Made by a program: the position numbers and the translations under genes
Source: Thermoactinospora rubra
GTDB taxonomy: Bacteria > Actinomycetota > Actinomycetes > Streptosporangiales > Streptosporangiaceae
Direction of reading: 5' to 3'
DNA: 39,740 nucleotides
Assembly (NCBI RefSeq): GCF_002093975.1
Contig: NZ_MSZZ01000071.1
Coordinates: forward strand, 1-39,740
Shown here: one piece after another, positions 22,052-32,597 of the stretch
Numbering within the stretch: the stretch's first letter is position 1
Layout of the letters: each line of letters begins with the position of its first letter
Notes under the pieces: model-generated
Told to the model about the DNA's origin: nothing
Database searches by the model: none
The model's input: only the letters and a program-made list of their open reading frames with translations

Positions 22052-24682
22052 ATGGTGAGGGGCGAGATGCGGGGTCGCGAAGCGGCATGGCGAGAGGCAT
22101 GCGGCCTGCTCCGGTCGGTTGAGGCGGGCGAGAGTGGGACCCTGCTGGTCGACGGCAAGCCCGGCATCGGCAAGACGCGGCTGCTGACCGAGACCACCGC
22201 CGCGGCGTCCGCGCGTGGAATCACCGTGCTGGAGGGCAGCGCGGAGGAGCTGGGCGAGTTCGTCCCCTGCGGCGTGCTGTTCGACGTCCTGGCGCTGCGC
22301 CCGGAGCCGGGGGCCGACTCAGGCGACGTCCCGGTCGGCGTGGAGTGGCGGGCGCGGGCGCTGGAACGCCTGAGGATGGGCTTCGAGTGGCGTGCGACGG
22401 GGCCGACGCTGGCTGTCCTCGACGACCTGCACTGGGCGGGCCAGGCGACGCTGATCGCCCTGCGCACCCTCCATCATGATCTCGTCCGCTACCCCATCGG
22501 CTGGCTGCTGAGCCGCTCGACCACCGTGAGGCAGCGCAATCCCACCACCTCCCTGTTCGACCTGCTGGAGCGGGGCGGCGCCACGCGGGTGACCCTCGGC
22601 CCGCTGCCCGCGGACGCGGTCATGGCGATGACGACCGAGGCGCTGGGGGCGCCGCCGGAGCCGCCGATGGTGGAGCTCGTGGCCGCCGCCGGCGGCAATC
22701 CCCTGCTGATCACCGAGCTGCTCGCCGGGCTGCGCGATGAGGGTCTGCTCACCGCCGTCGGCCATGCGACCGGCCTGTCGTACGCGCACGTCCCCGACCG
22801 GTTCCGGATGGTGGTACGGCGGTGGATCGACGCCCTCAGCGCCGGTGCCCGGAACCTGATCGAGACAGCCGCGGTGCTGGGCCCGACCTTCACCCCGCAG
22901 GAGGTGGCGTCGCTGCTCGGCAGCACGCCGGCGGCGCTGCTGCCCCTGGTGGAGGAGTCCATGGCGGCGGGACTGCTGGCCGTCACCGCCCACGGCCTGG
23001 CCTTCCGCCAGGAGTTGCTCGGGCTGGTCGTGGCCGCGCAGGTCCCCCAGCCGGTGCGGCGCGCGCTTCTCACCCAGGTGACAGGAAGCGCTCATTCCCC
23101 GCCGGGCAGGTCACAGTTCGACGCGCGCATCGACACGACCCTCACCTCCATCGACACGGCGGTCGCAGCGGGACGCCTCGAGGAGGCCGAGCACGCGGCC
23201 CGCGGACATCTCACCGGCGACGGTTCCGCACAGGACCTCGCTGAGGCGCGCTGCGTGATGTCGGACATCATGTGCCTGACCGGGCGGCTCGACGAGGCCG
23301 TCCGGGAGGCCGAGACGGCCCTGGCCATGCCTGGACTGACCGCCGGCCTGCGCGACCGGGCGAGCGTGGCGTGGCTGTCCGCCATGAACCAGGTCGGGGA
23401 GGGCGGCGCATCGGCGCGCGCGCACGCGCACGACATCGTCGAGGAGGGCTCCCGGCACAGTACGGCGGCGACGGTCGCGGCCCTGATGACGCTCGCGGCG
23501 GCCGAGCGGGACGAGGGCAGGATGTCCGGCGCGCTGGCGTTCGCCGAGGACGCGCGGCGGCTGAGCGGCGCCGAACCGGTGACGCACCCCTACGACTCCG
23601 GCCTGGTCTCCGCCAGGATGCTCATCGACCTGGGCATGCTGGACGAGGCTGCGACGATCCTGCGGGACACGCGCGAGGAGATGTCCCTGCGCGGCCATCT
23701 GGCGTGGGCCTCCGACGCCGACGTCCTGGAGGCCCGTGCGGAGTTCATCGCGGGCCGCCTGGACAGCGCGGTCACCGCAGCCGACCGGGCCATGGGCCTC
23801 GCCACCCAGCTCGGCACGCCCCTGTCCGCGGCGGCTGCGGGCACCGTGCTGGCCGCCGTCGCGTTGCGGCGCGGCAACCTGCGGGCGGCGCTACGGCACC
23901 TCGCCGACATGCCCCCGCCCGACTTCGACGGTCGCACCCGGCACGCGCTACTGACAGCGCAGATCGCGGAGATGCGTGACGGCCCCCGCAGCGCGATGGC
24001 GCTGATCTCCGACCTTTCGGGCCCGCTCGGTGGCCGGCGGGTGGTGTTCGCCATGGAGCCGACGGCGAGCGCGTGGATGGTCCGCGTGGCCCTCGCCGTG
24101 GAAGACCGACCGGCCGCCGAGGCGGTCGGCGCCGTAGCGGAGTCCCTCAGCCAGGCCAACCCGGAGTTCCCCGCGCTGGTGGCGGCTGCCGAGCACGCCC
24201 GGGGCTTGCTCGACGGCGACCGCGACCTGCTGAGCCGGGCCGCCGAACGGACGCCGGACGTCTGGGCGCGGGCCTCGGCCACGGAGGACCTCGCGGTGGT
24301 GCTCATCGCGGCCGACCTGCGTAAGGAGGCGGTGCGACGCCTGGAGCTGGCGCTGGAGGTCTACCAAGGCATCGGCTCCGTCAGGGACTCGGCGCGGGTG
24401 CGCCACCGGCTGCGCGGCATGGGCGTGCGTCACCGGCACTGGAGCTACGCCGAACGGCCGGTCGCCGGCTGGGACAGCCTCACCGAGACCGAGCACCACA
24501 TCTCGCTGCTGGTCGCCGACGGATGGACAAACAAGCACATCGCCGCGCAGATGTTCGTCAGTGTGCACACCGTCGCCTTCCACCTCAGGCACATCTACCG
24601 GAAGCTGCACATCAACTCGCGTGTCGAGCTCACCCGCCTCGTGGCGGCGGAGGAACACGACGACGCCGGCCCGCCCGCCTGA
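22052..24682 (+). CDS. Large ATP-binding LuxR-family regulator (LAL type)
   Basis: An 876-residue transcription regulator of the LAL/MalT-like group. Walker A is GKPGIGKT (35-42) and Walker B is LAVLDDLHWA (about residues 117-126), within an AAA-type domain. A long helical, TPR-like middle (about 350-800) follows. The C-terminal LuxR helix-turn-helix reads LTETEHHISLLVADGWTNKH, then IAAQMFVSVHTVAFHLRHIY and RKLHINSRVEL. ATG 22052 was taken as start; ATG 22067, five codons later, has a GAGGGG site and is equally plausible. It is divergent from DUF2267 and 101 bp before hsp20, in the same direction as the chaperone operon. It is a good candidate for the local activator of one or both; the ligand is unknown. 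Confidence 0.93.
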   Translation: MVRGEMRGREAAWREACGLLRSVEAGESGTLLVDGKPGIGKTRLLTETTAAASARGITVLEGSAEELGEFVPCGVLFDVLALRPEPGADSGDVPVGVEWRARALERLRMGFEWRATGPTLAVLDDLHWAGQATLIALRTLHHDLVRYPIGWLLSRSTTVRQRNPTTSLFDLLERGGATRVTLGPLPADAVMAMTTEALGAPPEPPMVELVAAAGGNPLLITELLAGLRDEGLLTAVGHATGLSYAHVPDRFRMVVRRWIDALSAGARNLIETAAVLGPTFTPQEVASLLGSTPAALLPLVEESMAAGLLAVTAHGLAFRQELLGLVVAAQVPQPVRRALLTQVTGSAHSPPGRSQFDARIDTTLTSIDTAVAAGRLEEAEHAARGHLTGDGSAQDLAEARCVMSDIMCLTGRLDEAVREAETALAMPGLTAGLRDRASVAWLSAMNQVGEGGASARAHAHDIVEEGSRHSTAATVAALMTLAAAERDEGRMSGALAFAEDARRLSGAEPVTHPYDSGLVSARMLIDLGMLDEAATILRDTREEMSLRGHLAWASDADVLEARAEFIAGRLDSAVTAADRAMGLATQLGTPLSAAAAGTVLAAVALRRGNLRAALRHLADMPPPDFDGRTRHALLTAQIAEMRDGPRSAMALISDLSGPLGGRRVVFAMEPTASAWMVRVALAVEDRPAAEAVGAVAESLSQANPEFPALVAAAEHARGLLDGDRDLLSRAAERTPDVWARASATEDLAVVLIAADLRKEAVRRLELALEVYQGIGSVRDSARVRHRLRGMGVRHRHWSYAERPVAGWDSLTETEHHISLLVADGWTNKHIAAQMFVSVHTVAFHLRHIYRKLHINSRVELTRLVAAEEHDDAGPPA

Positions 24683-24716
24683 CGAAGCGGGGGCCGGCGA
24701 CCGGACTACACATCTG

Positions 24717-24757
24717 GGGGATGTGGCCGCAAAACGCCGCGACAAGCCTCGAAAGTG
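24717..24757 (+). promoter_or_regulatory. Bipartite promoter-like element for the hsp20-led operon
   Basis: GGGGATGTGGCC (24717-24728), 19 bp, then CTCGAAAGTG (24748-24757), ending 26 bp before the hsp20 ATG. It matches the element upstream of the DUF2267 gene. No HAIR (CTTGAGT-N7-ACTCAAG) or CIRCE repeat was found here. Confidence 0.5.
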
Positions 24758-24783
24758 TCGGATTCCCGTCGAGGAGGCTCGCC

Positions 24784-25233
24784 ATGGCTTTGCTCGTCAC
24801 GCGCCGCAGAGGCGGCGACGTCATCCCCACCCGCGAGTTCGAGGACGTGTACGACCGGCTGGGACAGCTCATGAACGCCGTCCTCGGGGGCCTCGCCGAG
24901 GGCGGGGACGGAGGTGTCTGGGTGCCCATGGCGGACGTGTCGGAGACCGAGGACTCCTACATCGTCGAGGTGGACGTCCCCGGCGCGCGCAAGGACCAGC
25001 TCGACGTCCAGCTCTCCGAGCGGGAGCTGATCGTCACGGGACGTATCGAGGAGCAGGAGCGCGAACGCCGGCACCGCAAGACGCGCCGGACCGGCCAGTT
25101 CGAACTGCGCACCGTGCTTCCGGGAGACGTCGACGCGGAGCGGGTCGAGGCACACCTGTCCGACGGCGTGCTCACCGTCACCATCCCCAAGGCGCGGGCC
25201 GCCAAGCCCCGCCACATCGAAGTATCCGCATGA
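24784..25233 (+). CDS. hsp20: Hsp20 small heat-shock protein
   Basis: A 149-residue alpha-crystallin-type holdase, starting at ATG 24784 after GAGGAGG. A short N-terminal arm (REFEDVYDRLGQLMNAVLGG) precedes the crystallin domain: WVPMADVSETEDSYIVEVDV, PGARKDQLDVQLSERELIVT, and the closing strand motif LSDGVLTVTIPKA, with HIEVSA at the end. There is no long C-terminal tail, but an I-E-V ending can serve as the oligomer-docking motif. It is the first gene of a ten-gene stress operon and follows the bipartite element shared with DUF2267. It should hold unfolded clients for the DnaK-ClpB machine encoded downstream. Confidence 0.96.
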   Translation: MALLVTRRRGGDVIPTREFEDVYDRLGQLMNAVLGGLAEGGDGGVWVPMADVSETEDSYIVEVDVPGARKDQLDVQLSERELIVTGRIEEQERERRHRKTRRTGQFELRTVLPGDVDAERVEAHLSDGVLTVTIPKARAAKPRHIEVSA

Positions 25234-25255
25234 CAGCGAAGGAGAAGGGGGAGCC

Positions 25256-25729
25256 GTGTCCGTCGCACCGTCGAGCCCTTTCACCACCGGTCGTGAGTCC
25301 ATCGCCAGCTATCGAACCTACGAGGAGGCGCAGAGAGCCGTCGATTACCTGTCCGACCACGGATTCCCCGTGGCGGGGACGCTGATCGTCGGCGGGGGGC
25401 TGCGCTCCGTGGAGCGCGTGGTCTCCCGCATGACCACCGCACGCGCGGCCGCGTACGGCGCCGCGTCCGGCGCCTGGTTCGGCCTGCTCGTCGGCCTGTT
25501 CGTGGGCGTCTTCGCCCCGACCGCCTGGCACATGCTGACCCTGGTGCTCTGGGGGCTGCTGTGGGGCGCCGTCGCCGGGGCCGTCTACGGCCTGATCTCC
25601 CATGCGGTCCAGGGCGGCCGGCGTGACTTCGTCTCGGAGAGCGGCCTGGTCGCCGACAAGTACGAGGTCCTCGTCGAGTCCGAGCATGCGCCGAGGGCCC
25701 GGGAACTACTCGCGAAACTGAACGGCTAG
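25256..25729 (+). CDS. YflT-like general stress membrane protein
   Basis: A 157-residue protein from GTG 25256 after AAGGAGAAGGGGGAG. The start, IASYRTYEEAQRAVDYLSDH and then GFPVAGTLIVGGGLRSVE, matches the heat-induced YflT/GS17M domain, a ferredoxin-like sensor fold. A Gly/Ala-rich membrane hairpin follows (AAAYGAASGAWFGLLVGLFV and WGLLWGAVAGAVYGLISH). The C-terminus (DKYEVLVESEHAPRARELLA) returns to the cytoplasm. It sits 22 bp after hsp20 and 32 bp before dnaK, so it belongs to the operon. Its function is unknown beyond general stress response. Confidence 0.85.
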   Translation: MSVAPSSPFTTGRESIASYRTYEEAQRAVDYLSDHGFPVAGTLIVGGGLRSVERVVSRMTTARAAAYGAASGAWFGLLVGLFVGVFAPTAWHMLTLVLWGLLWGAVAGAVYGLISHAVQGGRRDFVSESGLVADKYEVLVESEHAPRARELLAKLNG

Positions 25730-25761
25730 CGCGCGGAGAACGTGCCAAGGAGGAGCCAGCG

Positions 25762-27675
25762 ATGGCCAAGGCAGTCGGTATCGATCTCGGCACGACCAAC
25801 TCGGTGATCGCCGCCACGGAGGACGGCCATCCCGCGGTCATACCCAACGCGGAGGGCTCGCGGACGACGCCCTCCGTGGTGGCGTTCACCGACCAGGGAG
25901 AACGGCTGGTGGGCCTGCTCGCGCGCCGCCAGGCCATCCTCAATCCGAAGGGCACCATCTACTCGGCCAAGCGCTTCATCGGCCGCCGGTACGACGAGGT
26001 CAAGAGCGAGATCAACGCGGTGTCGTTCGACGTGGTCGAGGGGCCGGGGGGAGCGGTACGCTTCCAGGTCCGCGACAAGCAGTACGCGCCGGAGGAGGTC
26101 TCCGCGCTCGTGCTGCGCAAGCTCGCCGCCGACGCGGCGAAGTACCTGGGCGAGAAGGTGACCGAGGCGGTCATCACGGTCCCGGCCTACTTCAACGACG
26201 CCCAACGCCAGGCCACCAAGGACGCGGGGCGCATCGCCGGCCTCGAGGTCCTGCGGATCATCAACGAACCGACCGCCGCGGCGCTGGCCTACGGGATGGA
26301 CAAGAAGACCAACGAGACCGTGCTGGTCTTCGACCTGGGCGGCGGCACGTTCGACGTGAGCATCCTGGACATCGGCGAGGGTGTTATCGAGGTCCGCGCC
26401 ACCTCCGGCGACGGGCACCTGGGTGGTGACGACTTCGACCGCAGAATCGTCGACCACCTGGCCGACGAGTTCCAGAAGGAGCAGGGCATCGACCTGCGCC
26501 GCGACCCGCAGGCCCTGCAACGGCTGTTCGAGGCGGCCGAGAAGGCCAAGGTGGAGCTGTCCGAGGTCAGCCAGACCACGATCAGTCTGCCGTTCATCAC
26601 GGCGGACGCCTCGGGGCCGAAGCACCTCAACACCACGCTCATGCGCTCCACGTTCGAGCAGATCACCGCCGACCTGGTGGAGCGCTGCGTCCACCCCGTC
26701 GAGCAGGCGATGCAGGACGCGAAGCTACGGCCCGCGGACATCGACGAGGTCATCCTCGTCGGCGGGTCCACCCGCATGCCGGCCGTGCAGAGCCTCGTGC
26801 GCAGGCTCACCGGCGGCAAGGACCCGAACATGACGGTGAACCCGGACGAGGTCGTGGCCATCGGCGCGGCGATCCAGGCCGGCATCATCAAGGGCGAGGT
26901 CGAGGACGTCGTCCTGCTCGACGTCACGCCGCTCTCGCTCGGCGTGGAAACGCTCGGCGGCCTCATGACCAAGGTCATCGAGCGCAACACGACGATCCCC
27001 GCCCGCCGGACGGAGGTCTTCAGCACGGCCGAGGACAACCAGACCGCCGTGGACATCGTGATCCTGCAGGGAGAGCGCGAGCGCGCCGCCGACAACCGGG
27101 TGCTCGGACGCTTCCGGCTGGAGAACATCCGGCCCGCGCCGCGAGGGGTGCCGCAGATCGAGGTCACCTTCGACATCGACGCCAACGGCATCCTCAACGT
27201 CACCGCCCGGGACAAGGACACCGGCGCGGAGCAGCGGATCACCATCAGCGAGACCTCCAACCTGGACAAGTCGGAGATCGAGCGGATGATCCAGGACGCC
27301 GAGCGGCACCGCGACGAGGACGTCCGGCTGCGGGAGACCGTCGACGCGCGCAATGAGCTGGACTCGGTCGCCTACCAGGTGGAGCGCCGGCTGGCCGAAC
27401 TCGGCGACGCGGTGCCCGTCCATGAGAAGGCACGGGCCGAGCAGCTTGTCCAGGACGCCCGTCAGGCGATCAAGGAGGAGGCGCCGATCGAGCGGCTGCG
27501 CGCGCTCAGCGGCGAGCTCCAGCAGATCTACCACGGGCTGGGCGCCGTGAGCGCGGGTGCCGGCACGGGACGGCCGGAGAACGGCACTGTGCCGCAGGGC
27601 GAAGGAGGCCGCGCAGCGGGCGGCGATGACGAGGACGTCATCGACGCCGAGTTCACTACGTCGGACTCGGAGTGA
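25762..27675 (+). CDS. dnaK: DnaK (Hsp70) chaperone
   Basis: A 637-residue Hsp70, starting at ATG 25762 after AAGGAGGAG. The ATPase domain has all three signatures: GIDLGTTNS, VFDLGGGTFDVS and VILVGGSTRMPAVQ. The substrate-binding domain begins at LLDVTPLSLGVETLGG and runs through NGILNVTARDKDTG. The helical lid ends in DVIDAEFTTSDSE, close to the usual bacterial C-terminal motif. LLARRQAILNP replaces the commoner AKRQAxxNP. It is a complete chaperone, probably a second, stress-dedicated copy, because the canonical actinobacterial dnaK-grpE-dnaJ-hspR order is not followed: no hspR is seen and dnaJ is of the CbpA type. Confidence 0.97.
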   Translation: MAKAVGIDLGTTNSVIAATEDGHPAVIPNAEGSRTTPSVVAFTDQGERLVGLLARRQAILNPKGTIYSAKRFIGRRYDEVKSEINAVSFDVVEGPGGAVRFQVRDKQYAPEEVSALVLRKLAADAAKYLGEKVTEAVITVPAYFNDAQRQATKDAGRIAGLEVLRIINEPTAAALAYGMDKKTNETVLVFDLGGGTFDVSILDIGEGVIEVRATSGDGHLGGDDFDRRIVDHLADEFQKEQGIDLRRDPQALQRLFEAAEKAKVELSEVSQTTISLPFITADASGPKHLNTTLMRSTFEQITADLVERCVHPVEQAMQDAKLRPADIDEVILVGGSTRMPAVQSLVRRLTGGKDPNMTVNPDEVVAIGAAIQAGIIKGEVEDVVLLDVTPLSLGVETLGGLMTKVIERNTTIPARRTEVFSTAEDNQTAVDIVILQGERERAADNRVLGRFRLENIRPAPRGVPQIEVTFDIDANGILNVTARDKDTGAEQRITISETSNLDKSEIERMIQDAERHRDEDVRLRETVDARNELDSVAYQVERRLAELGDAVPVHEKARAEQLVQDARQAIKEEAPIERLRALSGELQQIYHGLGAVSAGAGTGRPENGTVPQGEGGRAAGGDDEDVIDAEFTTSDSE

Positions 27676-27734
27676 GACGGACTCCCCGTGCGGCGAACCG
27701 TGTGCCATGGAGGCCATGAGCACCTCGGAGGGAC

Positions 27735-28298
27735 ATGAACGGCCACGAAGACGCCCCGCGCGCCGGTCAGGGCGCCGAGGCCCCGGTGAGACCCGGGCAG
27801 GCGGAGGCGCCCGCACCCGATGCCCCGACGTCGCCCGCCGACACGGACGCGAAGCTGGCCGAGCTGGAGGACCGCTGGCTACGCGCCGTCGCTGACCTGG
27901 ACAATCTGCGCAAACGCATCGCCCGTGACGCCGAGCGGGTCCGAGCCGAGGAGCGGGACAGGGTGGCGGCCGCATGGCTGCCCGTCCTGGACAATCTGGA
28001 GCGCGCGCTCCACCACGCCGCCGAGGGAGGCGACGGGGCCGACGGCGGCGCGGACCCGGTCGTCGACGGGGTGCGGGCGGTCCGCGACCAGGCGGTCGAG
28101 GTGCTGTCGCGCCTCGGCTACCGCCGCAACGACGAGACCGGTGTGCCCTTCGATCCCGCGCGGCACGAGGCGATGGCCACCACGCCGCGCGACGACGTCC
28201 CCCCGAACACGGTCGTCCAGGTGGTGCGGCCGGGTTACGGGGACGAGCGGCGGCAGTTGCGTCCCGCGGTGGTGGTCGTCTCCAGGTCGGCGGAGTGA
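27735..28298 (+). CDS. grpE: GrpE nucleotide exchange factor
   Basis: A 187-residue DnaK co-chaperone, ATG 27735 after GGAGGGAC. The first 40 residues are acidic and Pro/Ala-rich. The long dimerising helix follows (LAELEDRWLRAVADLDNLRK and RIARDAERVRAEERDRVAAA), then WLPVLDNLERAL and the beta-wing part with VPFDPARHEAM, PNTVVQVVRPGY and LRPAVVVVS, all standard GrpE landmarks. Its stop overlaps the start of the DnaJ gene by one base, so translation is coupled. Confidence 0.96.
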   Translation: MNGHEDAPRAGQGAEAPVRPGQAEAPAPDAPTSPADTDAKLAELEDRWLRAVADLDNLRKRIARDAERVRAEERDRVAAAWLPVLDNLERALHHAAEGGDGADGGADPVVDGVRAVRDQAVEVLSRLGYRRNDETGVPFDPARHEAMATTPRDDVPPNTVVQVVRPGYGDERRQLRPAVVVVSRSAE

Positions 28299-29236
28299 TG
28301 GCCCCCCGGCGCGACTTCTACGAGGTGCTCGGCGTCAGCAGGAACGCCGACGCCGACGAGATCCAGCGGGCCTACCGCAAGCTGGTACGCGCCTACCACC
28401 CCGACGTCAACAAGGACCCCGTGGCGGAGGACCGGTTCAAGGAGATCTCGGAGGCGTACTCCGTACTGTCCGACCCCGAGACGCGCCGCCGGTACGACGC
28501 GTTCGGCCACGACTTCCGCCAGGTGCCGCCCGACGTGGACCCGGCGCAGTGGGCTCGCTCCCGCGCCGGGGCGCGCGCGGGCGGGGGCCGGCGCTCGGCC
28601 CGGGCCGAGGACATCGGCTTCGGCGGGGGCGAGGACATCGGCATCGACCTGGACGACCTGCTCGGTGGCATGTTCGGCGGCCGCGGCAGGCGGCGGTGGG
28701 GGCCCATGCCCGGCGCCGACCAGGAGGCGGAGATCACGGTCACCGTCGAGGAGGCGTACAACGGAGGGCGTCGCACGCTCACGCTGCCGGGCGGGCGGCA
28801 GGTGGACGTCACGATCCCCAAGGGGGTCACGAACGGGCAGCGCATCAGGCTGGCCGGCCAGGGCGGGCAGGGCAGCGAGGGCGCGAACCGGGGCGACCTC
28901 TACCTCATCGTGCAGATCGCCGACCACCCCCGCTACCGTGTCGAGGGTCGCGACATCCACGCCTTCCTGCCGCTCGCCCCGTGGGAGGCGGCGTTGGGCG
29001 CCACGATCTCCCTCGACACTCCGGGCGGCGAGGCGAAGCTGAAGGTGCCGCCGGGCACCTCGTCGGGACGCCGGTTGCGGCTGCGCGGGCGCGGGCTGCC
29101 CGCTCGGCGCGGCGAGTCCGGTGACTTCTACGCCGAGGTGCGGATCATGGTGCCGCCCCGGCTCACCGACGAGGAACGCCGCCTGTTCGAGCAGCTCGCC
29201 GCCGCGTCGACCTTCGACCCCAGGAGACGTTCATGA
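28298..29236 (+). CDS. cbpA: CbpA-type DnaJ co-chaperone
   Basis: A 312-residue J-protein starting at ATG 28298, which overlaps the grpE stop. The J domain has DFYEVLGVSRNADADEIQRA and the catalytic HPD (YHPDVN). A Gly/Arg-rich linker with GGEDIGIDLDDLLGGMFGG follows. The two C-terminal beta domains are seen in AEITVTVEEAYNGGRRTLTL and VDVTIPKGVTNGQRIRLAGQ, ending at FDPRRRS. The four CxxCxGxG zinc motifs of class A DnaJ are absent, so this is a class B/CbpA protein. That matches the CbpM-type gene that overlaps its end. It stimulates DnaK ATPase and delivers clients. Confidence 0.93.
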   Translation: MAPRRDFYEVLGVSRNADADEIQRAYRKLVRAYHPDVNKDPVAEDRFKEISEAYSVLSDPETRRRYDAFGHDFRQVPPDVDPAQWARSRAGARAGGGRRSARAEDIGFGGGEDIGIDLDDLLGGMFGGRGRRRWGPMPGADQEAEITVTVEEAYNGGRRTLTLPGGRQVDVTIPKGVTNGQRIRLAGQGGQGSEGANRGDLYLIVQIADHPRYRVEGRDIHAFLPLAPWEAALGATISLDTPGGEAKLKVPPGTSSGRRLRLRGRGLPARRGESGDFYAEVRIMVPPRLTDEERRLFEQLAAASTFDPRRRS

Positions 29237-29526
29237 CCTACGCGATCGTCCGCCCGGTCCGGCTCGACCTGGAGTCGTTCGCCCGGGCCACCGGGCTGCA
29301 CCCGCAGACCATCAGCCGGCTGGTGGCGCTCGGCCTGCTCGAACCGGTCAGGGACGCGGGCGGGCGGCTGTGCTTCCCTCCCTCCCAGGTGGCGGAGGCG
29401 GCACGGATACAGCGGCTGCACGAGGGCCTGACGATCAACTACGCCGCCATCGGCCTGGTCATCGACCTGCTCGATCGGATCGGGGAGCTGGAGGCCGCCC
29501 TGAGACAGCGCTCGCGACGACACTAA
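29233..29526 (+). CDS. cbpM: CbpM-like chaperone modulator (MerR-type HTH)
   Basis: A 97-residue protein with a MerR-like N-terminal helix-turn-helix, VRLDLESFARATGLHPQTIS then RLVALGLLEPVRDAGGRLCF, and a C-terminal helix containing LRRI-like LHEGLTINYAAIGLVIDLLDRI. CbpM proteins bind the J domain of CbpA and restrain it. The ATGA overlap with cbpA is the normal arrangement for this pair. The alternative is HspR, a related MerR repressor of chaperone operons, but the short length and lack of a flanking HAIR operator favour CbpM. Confidence 0.85.
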   Translation: MTYAIVRPVRLDLESFARATGLHPQTISRLVALGLLEPVRDAGGRLCFPPSQVAEAARIQRLHEGLTINYAAIGLVIDLLDRIGELEAALRQRSRRH

Positions 29527-29536
29527 GGGGACTGGA

Positions 29537-32158
<2,622 letters not shown>

Positions 32159-32159
32159 C

Positions 32160-32597
32160 ATGTCGGGATCGCTGGTGAACTGCCCGAACTGCGGCAGGAA
32201 GAACAGAGTGCCGGCGGCGTCCGAGGGCGTGCCCCGCTGCGGGAACTGCCACCGGCCGCTGCCGTGGGTGGCGGACGCGTCCGACGACACGTTCGCCGCC
32301 GTCGCCGAGGGGTCGGACCTGCCGGTGATCGTCGACTTCTGGGCCGCGTGGTGCGGGCCGTGCCGGATGGTCACTCCCGTGCTGGAGGATCTCGCCCGCG
32401 AGCTGGCGGGCCGGATCAAGCTCGTCAAGGTCGACGTGGACGCGTCGCCGTCGCTCGCGCGGCGCTTCGAGGTCCAGCACATCCCGACGCTGATGATTCT
32501 GCGGCACGGCCAGGTCGCGGCGCGGCGCGCGGGCGCCGCCCCGGCCGCCGAGCTGCGCGTGTGGGTGGAGAACGCCACGGCGAAGGCACGCCCATGA
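32160..32597 (+). CDS. trxC: Thioredoxin 2 with N-terminal zinc ribbon
   Basis: A 145-residue TrxC-type thioredoxin. The N-terminal zinc ribbon has CPNCGRKN and CGNCHRPL, followed by the thioredoxin fold with the active site WAAWCGPCRM, the cis-proline loop HIPTLMIL and a closing amphipathic helix. It begins one base after the clpB stop and overlaps the next gene (ATGA). The zinc-binding TrxC type is linked to oxidative stress. It may give electrons to, or take them from, the reductase-like fusion encoded next, although that partner lacks the usual dithiol. Confidence 0.95.
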   Translation: MSGSLVNCPNCGRKNRVPAASEGVPRCGNCHRPLPWVADASDDTFAAVAEGSDLPVIVDFWAAWCGPCRMVTPVLEDLARELAGRIKLVKVDVDASPSLARRFEVQHIPTLMILRHGQVAARRAGAAPAAELRVWVENATAKARP

